Shown here: positions 1 through 8,128 of the stretch, piece by piece | Numbering within the stretch: position 1 is the first letter of the stretch | Layout: every line of letters begins with the position of its first letter | Source: an uncultured bacterium | GTDB lineage: Bacteria > Actinomycetota > Coriobacteriia > Coriobacteriales > Coriobacteriaceae | Assembly (NCBI GenBank): GCA_905215755.1 | Contig: CAJMRE010000022.1 | Coordinates: 1-34,542, forward strand | Reading direction: 5' to 3' | DNA length: 34,542 nt | Program-made: the position numbers and the translations under genes | Notes under the pieces: generated by a model | What the model was told of the DNA's origin: nothing | The model's input: the letters and a program-made list of their open reading frames with translations, nothing else | The model's database searches: none

Positions 1-10
1 GAACTGAGAA

Positions 11-40
11 GGGGGAGGCCTCGCGGCCTCCCCCTTTTTT
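11..40 (+). terminator. Rho-independent terminator of an upstream gene
   Basis: A perfect 10-bp stem (11-20 with 25-34, GGGGGAGGCC/GGCCTCCCCC) with a TCGC tetraloop is followed by six T residues. The T tract follows the stem on the + strand, so it ends a gene lying left of the window and is also convergent with the minus-strand gene at 105-572. Confidence 0.9.
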
Positions 41-104
41 GCGTTTATGGGGCGTAAATGACTCAATTACACCAGACGATCTTATCGTTTTTGGTATTGA
101 GCCC

Positions 105-572
105 TTATTTAAAGAAGATAAATCTAATAACAAGGGCAACTGCTATGGCCACAATGATCAAAAGCAGGATTGTCAGTCGATGCTGCTTGCGTCTTTTACT
201 TGACGAAACGAAGATTGATTTTCCCTGTTTTGGCGTTTCGAGATAGCGAGCCGAATGCGTCAAGGTTTGCTTGGGTCGAGAACCTCTTTGTTGATGAGCG
301 GCTGATGCTTTCAGTGGCTCATCACTAGCTGCGCTGTTTTTAGATAATGGTGCGTCTTTTAGATATACAGGGTCTCCCGAGGCGACGCCCATATGTTTAC
401 GTCCCGTTTGGGCATCCTCGAGTGTTTGATATCGATTTCTCGTCACATACTCGGGCTCCGGATCATTAATGGGCTCTTGCGAGATGTGGGGGCGATGGAA
501 CCGTGGCGGCTGCGTGGAAGTTTCTTCCCCCTGCGTCTGCATAAACATTTTGTTCTGGTTTTGGTCGTCCAT
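105..572 (-). CDS. Hypothetical protein with C-terminal membrane anchor
   Basis: A 155-residue protein of unknown function. The first ~125 residues are hydrophilic, rich in Q, P, S, H and charged residues and probably disordered. A basic stretch (SSKRRKQHR) is followed by one hydrophobic helix (about residues 131-153, LTILLLIIVAIAVALVIRF) that ends two residues before the C-terminus. That is the layout of a tail-anchored or single-pass protein with its bulk in the cytoplasm (inference from the positive-inside rule). The ATG at 572 has an AAAGGG ribosome site 4-5 bases upstream. It is divergent from hsp20 and may share its regulatory region. No domain family was recognised. Codon use is less GC-biased than in neighbouring genes, which suggests weak constraint or later acquisition. 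Confidence 0.7.
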   Translation of the reverse strand: MDDQNQNKMFMQTQGEETSTQPPRFHRPHISQEPINDPEPEYVTRNRYQTLEDAQTGRKHMGVASGDPVYLKDAPLSKNSAASDEPLKASAAHQQRGSRPKQTLTHSARYLETPKQGKSIFVSSSKRRKQHRLTILLLIIVAIAVALVIRFIFFK

Positions 573-694
573 GATGCCCTTTAGCTCGTTACCAACAACG
601 TGTACGCGCTCATTGTAAGCCCCTTGTTATTTGTAGCTGCGAACATACTCGTTATTTAAGCTCTGGTTCAAAGAACCTTAACCTTACTAAAACC

Positions 695-752
695 TGAGTC
701 AATTACACTTAGATATGCTTATAGTACTTGACTCAAAAAACTTTATAGTCAA
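695..752. promoter_or_regulatory. Inverted TGAGTCAA / TTGACTCA sites upstream of hsp20
   Basis: The AT-rich 276-bp gap between the divergent hypothetical gene and hsp20 holds an exact inverted pair, TGAGTCAA (695-702) and TTGACTCA (728-735). A third half-site, AGTCAA (747-752), forms a second inverted pair with TTGACT (728-733). The layout recalls the HAIR element (CTTGAGT-N7-ACTCAAG) bound by HspR in actinobacteria, but base order and spacing differ, so the regulator is not identified. TTGACT could also be a -35 element; TATATA follows at 755-760, although the spacing is long. Nothing else is recognisable in the gap. Confidence 0.45.
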
Positions 753-848
753 TGTATATATAAGCACTGTGTGGGCATATATATGAGCGTCAAAAGAAGT
801 CCCAGTCACCTAGAAGATGGCTCGGCAGTCCTAAAAGGAGTGGTAAAC

Positions 849-1280
849 ATGGCAAGCATGGTTCCTTATCGTTCGGTTTTTGGCGTTCGTCCTTCTGCTA
901 GCTCGCTGTTCGATCTGTTTGATGATATGACCGACCTTGCAAACAACTCGATTGCTTCCAAGGCGTTTCCCGTTGACGTTGAGGATAAGGGCGACGGCTA
1001 TGAGGTCAAGGCTTATCTGACCGGCGTCGCCAAGGACGATATCGATGTCGAGCTTAACGAGGGCCGTCTGTCCATTAGCGTGAATGTCGAGGAAGACGAG
1101 GAGAACGAGGGCAAGAACTTCCTGCAGAAGGAGTTCAGCTCGTACAGCGCGACGCGTGGCGTGTATCTAAAGGACGCTTCGAGCGAGGGCCTCTCGGCTA
1201 AGTACGCTGACGGCATCCTGACCGTTACGGTCCCCAAGATCGTCGAGAAGAAGAACGTTACGAAGATCTCCATCGACTAA
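849..1280 (+). CDS. Small heat-shock protein, Hsp20/alpha-crystallin family
   Basis: A 143-residue ATP-independent holdase chaperone that would bind unfolding proteins in the cytoplasm as oligomers. After a ~35-residue N-terminal arm (SLFDLFDDM), the alpha-crystallin domain spans about residues 38-135: FPVDVEDKGDGYEVKAYLTGV, then LSISVNV, a charged EEDEENEG loop, and the signature ADGILTVTVPK near the end. The usual family length is 140-160. The ATG at 849 was chosen over the upstream in-frame ATG at 771 because AAAGGAG (834-840) lies 8 bases before it and the upstream residues do not fit the family. It is monocistronic, with palindromic sites upstream that suggest stress control. Confidence 0.93.
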   Translation: MASMVPYRSVFGVRPSASSLFDLFDDMTDLANNSIASKAFPVDVEDKGDGYEVKAYLTGVAKDDIDVELNEGRLSISVNVEEDEENEGKNFLQKEFSSYSATRGVYLKDASSEGLSAKYADGILTVTVPKIVEKKNVTKISID

Positions 1281-1307
1281 CTTCGTTGGTGTTCTGCGCT
1301 ATTAAAA

Positions 1308-1353
1308 GACAGCAAAAGGGGCTGGGAAGCGATTCTCGGCCCCTTTTGCTGTC
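1308..1353. terminator. Bidirectional hairpin between hsp20 and the MBL gene
   Basis: A perfect 15-bp stem (1308-1322 with 1339-1353, arm GACAGCAAAAGGGGC) with a 16-nt loop lies between two convergent genes. T-rich segments sit inside the arms rather than after them. It probably ends transcription from both sides. Confidence 0.75.
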
Positions 1354-1362
1354 TAGGACAGT

Positions 1363-2172
1363 CTATTGAATGGTTACTGGCCGATGCTGGCTTGCGGGGC
1401 GTATCGAGAGTTTTCGCGATCCTTGGAGAAGGGTTGCGGAGCTGCCGACCTCGTCATCCAGGGTTGCGGTCAGAGCTTTGGCATAGCTTTTGACGGTAAG
1501 GCTCGGACGATTGTTATCTTGGCTGATATGCATGGCAATGAGCTGTTCGGTGCGTTCGGTAACAAGTTCGCGCGCGGCTTCGGCGGCTTGGCCATTGGAG
1601 AGGTGTCCCCTTGCAGACAGGATGCGCTCCTGAAGAAAGCGGGGATATTCTCCCTCGCGCAGCATGGTCACATCGTGGTTGCTTTCGAGTGCGAGGACTC
1701 GACAATCTTCGAGGGTGTTCATGGCTTGGCTCGATAGCTCTCCGGTGTCGGTGGCAAAACCGATGGAATCATCGAGGGTGTCGAATCGATAGCCGACTGG
1801 ATTGATGACATCGTGTGACGTTGAGTAGGTTTGCACGTGGATGCCGGCAATGGATAGGGTGTCACCGGGATCGAATTCCTCGACAGGCAGATGCGAAAGA
1901 TTTTCTTTGCTCGAAAGAGTGCCCCTGCTGGCAAAGAGGGGGCCGTGCCAGTGCTTGCACCAGACATCGAGGCCCTTGATGTGATCGCTATGCTCATGAG
2001 TAATGAGAAGAGCCGAGACGTTGTCTGCCGAGAGCCTCAGTTCTGCCATGCGCTTTAATGTCTCGCGGCGAGACAGTCCGTCATCGACCATAATGAGCCC
2101 CTGCGGGCCCTCGATGAGTGCGCAGTTGCCTTTAGAGCCACTGCCGAGGATATGAAGGTGCAGACGAGACAT
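1363..2172 (-). CDS. MBL-fold metallo-hydrolase, WalJ/YycJ type
   Basis: A 269-residue cytoplasmic metallo-beta-lactamase-fold hydrolase. It opens with the family signature LHILGSGSKGNCALIE (residues 4-21) and has the binuclear metal motif THEHSDH (H59, H61, D63, H64). Later metal ligands fit TSHD, ATDTGE (about 165-170) and the C-terminal MHIS. YycJ/WalJ relatives are predicted 5'-3' exonucleases linked to DNA repair and cell-wall signalling in Firmicutes, but the substrate is not fixed. The ATG at 2172 begins exactly at the conserved motif; a 27-residue upstream extension lacks family character. It is divergent from tilS with 48 bp between starts, so the promoters overlap. There is no WalRK neighbour, so the functional name rests on sequence only. 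Confidence 0.88.
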   Translation of the reverse strand: MSRLHLHILGSGSKGNCALIEGPQGLIMVDDGLSRRETLKRMAELRLSADNVSALLITHEHSDHIKGLDVWCKHWHGPLFASRGTLSSKENLSHLPVEEFDPGDTLSIAGIHVQTYSTSHDVINPVGYRFDTLDDSIGFATDTGELSSQAMNTLEDCRVLALESNHDVTMLREGEYPRFLQERILSARGHLSNGQAAEAARELVTERTEQLIAMHISQDNNRPSLTVKSYAKALTATLDDEVGSSATLLQGSRKLSIRPASQHRPVTIQ

Positions 2173-2220
2173 AAGATTCCAAAGGATACAATGGGTGCGG
2201 ACGAATAGAGGAGGAAGCAA

Positions 2221-3759
2221 ATGCCTACGGTATCTCAGCATTATGGACACCATGCCGTGCCTGGGGCAGTCGATGAGACCCGGACGAGGCAGCAGGCTGC
2301 TCCTGTCGTGCTCATGGTATCAGGCGGCGCGGACTCGACGGCACTGCTTCTTATGGCGTGCACATCAAAGCTGGATATCCAAGACGGACGCGGTGTCGCC
2401 CCCATTGCTCGCGAGCGCCTGCATGTGCTGCATGTAAACCATCATCTGCGCGGCAAGGCGTCCGATGGCGACGAGGCCTTTGTGCGTGAGCTCTGCGCGC
2501 AATATGGTTTACCGCTGTGTGTGGAGCACGCTTATTTTGATGGGGAGTCGGGCAATATTGAGGCCGCGGCCCGCGAGGTGCGCTATGCCGCGGCGCGGAG
2601 GTATGTTCGCGAGCTCTGCGCCCAGACGGGGGCACCGCGAACGGCGGCTCGTATCTGCACCGCGCACACGTCTTCGGATCGCGCGGAAACGTTTTTGATG
2701 AACGCGATTAAGGGTTCGGGGCCCGCTGGCCTATCGAGCATTCCTCGCCGGAGGAATATCGTGGTGCGTCCCTTGCTCGACCTAACTCACGGCGAGCTCG
2801 TGGGCTATCTACAGGTACATGGTCAGCCGTGGCGTGAAGACGAGAGCAATGAGGATATCTCGTATCTGCGAAACTACGTGCGCCATCGAGTGATGCCGGT
2901 GGTGGCGCAGCGCAACGCGAGCGTCTGCAAGACGATTGGCGCCGCCTGTGAGATCTTGGGTGATGAAGATGCGTTTCTATCCCAGCTGTCGGCACAGGCG
3001 TTTCGAAGCTGTTTGCGCAAAGAGGCAGCGGGCGCACTGGTGCTCGATGCCAGGCGCCTTGCTGCGGCCGAGGTGGTAATCGCGCGGCGCATCGTGCGAC
3101 TGGCGATCAAACGCATCGATCCGGACGCTCGTCCCGAGATGCGGCATGTTGAGCGAGTCCTTTCCTGCGTTGCCGAGGGTGCCGGCTCGGTCACGCTTCC
3201 GGCGGGAATTGACGCGCGCGTTGAGTTTGGCATGCTGGCGTTTAAGGCCCCGGTGGCTCGCGAGGGCCTGGTCGCGGACTGGGTTACCGTACCCGGTCGT
3301 TTGCCGTTGGGCGGGGGACGTATGCTGGTCACAGAGCCGATGGCCGTTGAGCTGGGATGCGATATCGTGCGCCGCGCCCGTGAGCTTGCGGCTGCCGGGG
3401 AAGTGACAGCTTTGGTAGACGCGGCTGCCTTGGGTTTTGCCGACAGCGATAGTGAGCGGATCCTGGCGGGCTCGCGTGGCGAGATCCCTGTCGAGGCGCG
3501 ATTGGCGCGCCTGTGGGTGGACGGTCCCGCACCGGGAGACGTGATGTGCCCGTTAGGGATGAGTGGCCGAAGCAAGAAAGTATCCGACTTGCTAGGCGAG
3601 GCTCGCATTCCCGTTTCCGAGCGCGCCGGCGTGCCCATGGTGAGGACGGCGCCGGGAGGTGCCGTGGTGTGGGTCGCCGGAGTTCGCGCGGACGAGCGTT
3701 TTAAGTGCACGGCCGCAACGCGCGTGGCATATCTGCTCCGCGTGGTCGATGCGGAATAG
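2221..3759 (+). CDS. tilS: tRNA(Ile)-lysidine synthase TilS
   Basis: Uses ATP to attach lysine to C34 of tRNA-Ile(CAU), converting it to an AUA reader; the enzyme is essential in most bacteria. The PP-loop ATPase motif SGGADST is at residues 34-40, followed by the family features HVNHHLRG and CTAHTSSDRAETFLMNAIKGSG (split here by ordinary residues). The N-terminal catalytic domain runs to about residue 230 and a longer C-terminal tRNA-binding part follows. At 512 residues it is at the long end, as for high-GC Gram-positive forms fused to the TilS C-terminal domain. The ATG at 2221 has a strong GAGGAGG (2208-2214). It is first in the classic tilS-hpt-ftsH order. Confidence 0.95.
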   Translation: MPTVSQHYGHHAVPGAVDETRTRQQAAPVVLMVSGGADSTALLLMACTSKLDIQDGRGVAPIARERLHVLHVNHHLRGKASDGDEAFVRELCAQYGLPLCVEHAYFDGESGNIEAAAREVRYAAARRYVRELCAQTGAPRTAARICTAHTSSDRAETFLMNAIKGSGPAGLSSIPRRRNIVVRPLLDLTHGELVGYLQVHGQPWREDESNEDISYLRNYVRHRVMPVVAQRNASVCKTIGAACEILGDEDAFLSQLSAQAFRSCLRKEAAGALVLDARRLAAAEVVIARRIVRLAIKRIDPDARPEMRHVERVLSCVAEGAGSVTLPAGIDARVEFGMLAFKAPVAREGLVADWVTVPGRLPLGGGRMLVTEPMAVELGCDIVRRARELAAAGEVTALVDAAALGFADSDSERILAGSRGEIPVEARLARLWVDGPAPGDVMCPLGMSGRSKKVSDLLGEARIPVSERAGVPMVRTAPGGAVVWVAGVRADERFKCTAATRVAYLLRVVDAE

Positions 3760-3810
3760 CGTCCCACGTCTGCTATTCTGTGCGACGTTGACGGTATTCC
3801 CGCGCTGATG

Positions 3811-3850
3811 GCGCACGGGCTGGTAAATTTACCCCGTGCGCTGCTAGAAT
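3811..3850 (+). promoter_or_regulatory. Hairpin and extended -10 before hpt
   Basis: In the 147-bp tilS-hpt gap, GCGCACGGG (3811-3819) pairs perfectly with CCCGTGCGC (3833-3841). The loop contains the 12-bp palindrome GGTAAATTTACC (3822-3833). Immediately after is TGCTAGAAT (3842-3850), which fits an extended -10 (TGn-TAGAAT). The palindrome would sit at the -35 position, so it could be an operator or a weak tilS terminator. No T tract follows. Confidence 0.4.
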
Positions 3851-3906
3851 GTGAAGTTCGCGTCCATACGGCGGTGTGTGGGCGATAAGCACAAGAAAGG
3901 GTTGTC

Positions 3907-4455
3907 ATGGCTTCTCAACATCCGGATATCGAGAAGGTTCTGTTCACGCAGGAGGATATCGACGGTATCGTCTCTCGCCTGGGCGAGGAGATTACGCGCG
4001 ACTACGCGGGTAAGGATCTGGTGCTGATTGCGGTCCTGCGCGGTGCCGTGGTCTTTATGGGCGACCTGATGCGCAAGATCGAGCTGCCGACCAACATCGA
4101 TTTCATGGCTGTTTCGAGCTATGGCGACGGTGTGAAGTCCTCGGGTATCGTGCGTATCATTAAGGATCTGGATATCGACATCCGCGGTCGCGACGTGCTG
4201 ATCGTTGAGGACATTCTGGACTCGGGCCTGACGCTCAAGTATCTGATGAAGAACCTCGAGAGCCGCAAGCCCGCTTCTCTGGAGGTCGCCGCCTTCCTGT
4301 GGAAGGACGTTGAGGACCGTACCTCGGCCATCACGCCCAAGTATGTTGGAACCCATTGCCCCGATGCCTTTGTGGTGGGCTACGGCCTCGACTATGCCGA
4401 GCGCTATCGTAACCTTCCGTATCTGGGCATTTTGAAACCGGAGGTTTATTCGTAA
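3907..4455 (+). CDS. hpt: Hypoxanthine phosphoribosyltransferase
   Basis: Salvages hypoxanthine and guanine with PRPP to IMP and GMP in the cytoplasm. At 182 residues it has the normal length. The PRPP-binding loop is VLIVEDILDSGLTL (residues 97-110), with the acidic pair ED. The loop VLRGAVVFMGDL (43-54) and the C-terminal YRNLPYLG metal/base region are also typical. The start has GAAAGG upstream (3895-3900). It lies 1 bp before ftsH, so the two are cotranscribed and probably translationally coupled, as in many Gram-positives where hpt and ftsH follow tilS. Confidence 0.96.
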   Translation: MASQHPDIEKVLFTQEDIDGIVSRLGEEITRDYAGKDLVLIAVLRGAVVFMGDLMRKIELPTNIDFMAVSSYGDGVKSSGIVRIIKDLDIDIRGRDVLIVEDILDSGLTLKYLMKNLESRKPASLEVAAFLWKDVEDRTSAITPKYVGTHCPDAFVVGYGLDYAERYRNLPYLGILKPEVYS

Positions 4456-4456
4456 G

Positions 4457-6589
4457 ATGCCCGACGACCGTAACGATAACAATTCCCAGACTCCCCGGGA
4501 GCCTAAGATCCCGGGGGTGCCCGGAGGCAAGAAGCCCACGCGTACGGGCTGGCTGTATTTTATTTTGGCTTGCGCGCTCCTGGGCTACGCCTTCTTTAAC
4601 ATGGGCTCCGGCTTTGCCAATTCCAGCAATACCGTTAAGCTCGCGACGAGCGAGATGGTGAGTGCCATCAAGCAGGATCGCGTCGAAGATCTGACCTATA
4701 CGGTTCAAGACGGAAGCGTGACGGGTCATTACTGGAAGACGAAGAAGGACAAGGGCGATACGAGCGAGCTCAAGAGCTTCTCCTCGACCTATGTCGGCTC
4801 CGATTCGCTTGCCGAGCTTATGGCGGAGCACCCCGATACCAAGTACATCGTCAACACCAACGATCCCGATTTTTGGGGCGACCTGGCGATGAGTGTGCTT
4901 CCGACGATCGCCCTTATCGCCATCATGTTCTACTTTATGCGCCAGATGATGGGCGCCAACAACAGGAACATGCAGTTTGGCAAGACCAACGCCAAGACCA
5001 ACGAGGCCACACGCCCCAAGGTCAAGTTTGAAGACGTTGCCGGCGTGGACGAGGCAGTCGAGGAGCTCGAGGAGATCCGTGACTTTTTGAGCGATCCGGA
5101 TCGCTATCGCAAGCTGGGCGCCAAGATCCCGCGTGGCGTGTTGCTGGTTGGCCCTCCGGGCACCGGTAAAACGCTGCTGGCCAAGGCCGTTGCCGGCGAG
5201 GCGGGCGTGCCGTTCTTTAGCATCTCGGGTTCCGACTTTGTCGAGATGTTCGTAGGTGTCGGCGCCAGCCGTGTGCGTGACCTCTTTAAGGAGGCCAAGT
5301 CCCAGGCCCCGTCGATCATCTTCATCGATGAGATCGATGCCGTGGGACGTCAGCGCGGAGCTGGCTTGGGCGGCGGTCACGACGAGCGCGAGCAGACGCT
5401 CAACCAGCTGCTGGTCGAGATGGACGGCTTTGAGGAAAGCGAGTCGGTCATCCTGATCGCTGCGACCAACCGTCCTGACATCCTGGATCCGGCATTGCTG
5501 CGTCCCGGCCGTTTTGACCGTCAGGTTACGGTCGACCGTCCGGATGTGAAGGGCCGCGAGCAGATCTTGCGCGTGCATGCCGAGAACAAGCCGATGGACG
5601 AGGACGTTAAGTTTGAGAAGCTCGCCCAGATGACCGTTGGCTTTACTGGTGCCGATTTGGCGAACCTGCTCAACGAGTCTGCGCTGCTGGCCGCTCGCCG
5701 TCATCGTTCCGTGATCTCGATGGACGAGGTCGAGGAGTCGATGGAGCGCGTGATTGCCGGACCGCAACGCAAGGGTCGCGTGATGACCGAGGCCGAGCGC
5801 ACCACGATTGCCCACCACGAGAGCGGTCATGCCCTGGTGGGCCACATCCTGGAGCACTCCGATCCGGTCCACAAGATCTCGATCGTCAGCCGCGGCCAGG
5901 CGCTGGGCTACACGCTGCAGCTTCCGCAGGAGGACCACTTCCTCAAGACCAAGAACGAGATGCTCGACGAGCTCGCCGTGTTCTTGGGCGGTCGCGTTGC
6001 CGAGGAGCTCATGTGCGATGATATTACGTCGGGCGCGAGCAACGATCTGGAGCGCGCAACCAAGATGGCGCGCGAGATGGTCACGCGCCTGGGCATGAGC
6101 GAGGAGCTGGGCACGCAAGTGTTTGGCGAGGCGCAACATCAGGTGTTCCTTGGTCGCGATTACGCCGATCACCAGGATTACTCCGAGGAGACGGCGCGCC
6201 GCATCGATATCGAGGTTCAGCGCATTATGCGTGAGGCCCATCGTCGTGCGGTCGAGATTCTGGACGCCCGTCGCGATCAGCTTGATCTGATGGCGAAGGT
6301 GCTGCTTGAGCGCGAGACCGTCGAGGGCGACGCCGTGAACGCCCTGCTCGACAACGAGTGGAATGCCTACCTTGAGCGCGAGGGCGATATCCTGGCGGCC
6401 AAGGAGGAGCGCAATGCCAAGGCGGCCGGCATGCCGACCAAGAAGCGCGCGCCTCGTATGAGCGAGGAGGAGCTGGCGGCTGATGCCGCGGCCTTTGCGC
6501 AGGCGGCCATGCAGGAAGATACCGAAGCCGCATCCGATGACGCCGGCGATGACTGTGCCGTCAACGCTGATACCGACACCGACAAATAG
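4457..6589 (+). CDS. ftsH: ATP-dependent zinc metalloprotease FtsH
   Basis: A membrane-anchored AAA+ protease that removes misfolded membrane proteins and regulators. Two transmembrane helices (about residues 31-50 and 145-161) flank an extracytoplasmic domain. The AAA module has Walker A GPPGTGKT (232-239), Walker B FIDEID (289-294) and the second region of homology ending RPGRFDRQV (349-357). The M41 zinc site HESGH is at 454-458. The 710-residue length exceeds the usual ~640 because of an acidic, alanine-rich C-terminal tail from about residue 660. It starts 1 bp after hpt with no independent strong ribosome site and is followed by a clear terminator. Confidence 0.97.
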   Translation: MPDDRNDNNSQTPREPKIPGVPGGKKPTRTGWLYFILACALLGYAFFNMGSGFANSSNTVKLATSEMVSAIKQDRVEDLTYTVQDGSVTGHYWKTKKDKGDTSELKSFSSTYVGSDSLAELMAEHPDTKYIVNTNDPDFWGDLAMSVLPTIALIAIMFYFMRQMMGANNRNMQFGKTNAKTNEATRPKVKFEDVAGVDEAVEELEEIRDFLSDPDRYRKLGAKIPRGVLLVGPPGTGKTLLAKAVAGEAGVPFFSISGSDFVEMFVGVGASRVRDLFKEAKSQAPSIIFIDEIDAVGRQRGAGLGGGHDEREQTLNQLLVEMDGFEESESVILIAATNRPDILDPALLRPGRFDRQVTVDRPDVKGREQILRVHAENKPMDEDVKFEKLAQMTVGFTGADLANLLNESALLAARRHRSVISMDEVEESMERVIAGPQRKGRVMTEAERTTIAHHESGHALVGHILEHSDPVHKISIVSRGQALGYTLQLPQEDHFLKTKNEMLDELAVFLGGRVAEELMCDDITSGASNDLERATKMAREMVTRLGMSEELGTQVFGEAQHQVFLGRDYADHQDYSEETARRIDIEVQRIMREAHRRAVEILDARRDQLDLMAKVLLERETVEGDAVNALLDNEWNAYLEREGDILAAKEERNAKAAGMPTKKRAPRMSEEELAADAAAFAQAAMQEDTEAASDDAGDDCAVNADTDTDK

Positions 6590-6600
6590 TCCTTCTAACA

Positions 6601-6639
6601 AAAGCCTCCGCCGGGAAACCTGCGGAGGCTTTTTCTTTT
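6601..6639 (+). terminator. Rho-independent terminator after ftsH
   Basis: A 10-bp stem AAGCCTCCGC (6602-6611)/GCGGAGGCTT (6622-6631) is followed by a T-rich tract TTTTCTTTT. It ends the tilS-hpt-ftsH unit. Confidence 0.9.
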
Positions 6640-6657
6640 GAGCGATATGGGGCTGTC

Positions 6658-6719
6658 TGTTGATTGGGGACAGACTTAAATGAGCGTTTTCACGCATTTA
6701 AGTCTGTCCCCAATCAACA
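6658..6719. repeat. 62-bp REP-like palindrome
   Basis: Perfect 25-bp arms (6658-6682 and 6695-6719) around a 12-nt loop. The arm contains GGGGACAGACTTAAATG. It lies directly after the ftsH terminator and before the aminotransferase promoter, too long and symmetrical for a simple terminator and without a T tract. Sequences of the GGGGACAGACTT type are, from memory, common as repetitive extragenic palindromes next to REP-associated (Y1) transposases; no such gene is in this window. Confidence 0.75.
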
Positions 6720-6778
6720 TTGCTGCGGCACTGTGCTCGGCTAAAGCGTACAATAGCGCCTATGTGAAAGGGGAACAG

Positions 6779-7963
6779 ATGATCAACGAAACTATGTATG
6801 CTCGCGGTGCGGAAAGCTCCATCATCCGCGAGATTTTTAGCTATGGCCTTGAGCGCAAGGCGCAGATTGGTGCGGAAAATGTATTCGATTTTTCGCTGGG
6901 TAACCCGAGCGTTCCGGCGCCCGCTGCCGTGGCGGAGTCCATTAAGAAGGCCTTGGAGCTGCCGAGTGACCAGCTGCACGGATACACGCCCGCACCGGGC
7001 CTGCCGCAGTGCCGTACCGCCGTGGCTGAGTCGCTCAACCGCCGCTTCGGCACGAGCTATGAGGGCAAAGACGTCTTTATGACGGTGGGTGCCGCGGCTT
7101 CGCTCACCTGCGCGCTCAACGCCGTTACGAATCCGGGCGACGAGGTTATTGTTATCGCCCCGTACTTTCCGGAGTATCGCGTTTGGATTGAGAAGGCCGG
7201 CTGTACGTGTGTTGAGGCGCTCGCCGATGAAGATACGTTCCAGCTGAGCGTGGACAACGTGCTCAAGGCGATCAGCGATAAGACGGCGGCCGTCATCATC
7301 GACTCTCCCAACAATCCGACCGGTGCCGTATATACATGCGACACGTTGACGCGACTGGCCAATGTTCTGCGCGAGGCCAACGCTCAGCGCGATTCCGAGA
7401 ATCCGATTATGCTCATCTCGGATGAGCCGTACCGCGAGATCGTGTACGGTGCCGAGGTGCCTTGGGTGCCCTCGATCTACGAGCACACCATCGTGTGCTA
7501 CTCGTATTCCAAGTCGCTGTCGCTGCCTGGTGAGCGCGTGGGTTGGATCTTGGTTCCCAACACCAATCCGCAGGCTGCCCGTCTGATGCCGGCTGTTGCG
7601 GGTGCTGCCCGTACGCTGGGCTTCGTGTGCGCGCCGGCGCTCTTTCAGCGCGTAATTATCGACTGCATCGATGAGCCGAGTGACGTTGAGGCCTATGCAC
7701 GTAACCGCACCGCGCTTACCGACGCACTAGCGGAGTATGGCTACACCTATGTTGAGCCGGATGGCGCGTTCTACCTATGGGTGAAAGCGTTGGAGTCCGA
7801 TGCGAATGCGTTTTGCGAGCGCGCAAAGAAGTATGAGTTGCTTGCGGTTCCCTCGGACAGCTTTGGTATGCCAGGTTGGTTCCGCCTGGGCTATTGCGTG
7901 AGCTACGAAACGATTGTCAATTCGCTACCCGCTTGGAAACAGTTGGCGGACGAGTATCGTTAA
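6779..7963 (+). CDS. Pyridoxal-phosphate aminotransferase, class I/II
   Basis: A 394-residue fold-type I PLP enzyme that moves an amino group between an amino acid and a 2-oxo acid in the cytoplasm. The cofactor lysine is K245 in SYSKSLSLPGERVGW. Also visible are DSPNNPTG (175-182), the substrate/cofactor segment SDEPYREIVY (about 214-223) and the C-terminal FRLGYC arginine that binds the carboxylate. It resembles the AspC/AlaT-like group, but the amino-acid substrate cannot be read from sequence. The ATG at 6779 was chosen because GAAAGGGG (6766-6773) precedes it; an earlier in-frame ATG at 6680 lies inside the palindromic repeat and is rejected. It is monocistronic. Confidence 0.9.
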   Translation: MINETMYARGAESSIIREIFSYGLERKAQIGAENVFDFSLGNPSVPAPAAVAESIKKALELPSDQLHGYTPAPGLPQCRTAVAESLNRRFGTSYEGKDVFMTVGAAASLTCALNAVTNPGDEVIVIAPYFPEYRVWIEKAGCTCVEALADEDTFQLSVDNVLKAISDKTAAVIIDSPNNPTGAVYTCDTLTRLANVLREANAQRDSENPIMLISDEPYREIVYGAEVPWVPSIYEHTIVCYSYSKSLSLPGERVGWILVPNTNPQAARLMPAVAGAARTLGFVCAPALFQRVIIDCIDEPSDVEAYARNRTALTDALAEYGYTYVEPDGAFYLWVKALESDANAFCERAKKYELLAVPSDSFGMPGWFRLGYCVSYETIVNSLPAWKQLADEYR

Positions 7964-7997
7964 AAGTAAAGCGCTCTGCCTACAATGTTTTACGTGA

Positions 7998-8028
7998 AAC
8001 GGGGTTTGGTGTTAAGCCGGACCCCGTT
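7998..8028 (+). terminator. Weak hairpin after the aminotransferase gene
   Basis: AACGGGGT (7998-8005) pairs with ACCCCGTT (8021-8028) around a 15-nt loop. There is no T run, so termination would be inefficient. A TACAAT -10-like hexamer at 8086-8091 could start the next gene's transcript, but its -35 is poor. Confidence 0.45.
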
Positions 8029-8128
8029 GTCATGGACGTTGTGTCTTTGGGATGGAGTGGTTTTACGACTATCGAAGGCTATGCGTACAATGAATATAAG
8101 CGACGGCCGTGCCAGATAAGGAGACCTG

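Noticed and set aside
771..848. Longer Hsp20 start at 771
   Set aside because: AAAGGAG before ATG 849 and family length favour the shorter protein.
6680..6778. Earlier aminotransferase start inside the palindrome
   Set aside because: The first 33 codons derive from the repeat and promoter region; the family N-terminus and ribosome site are at 6779.
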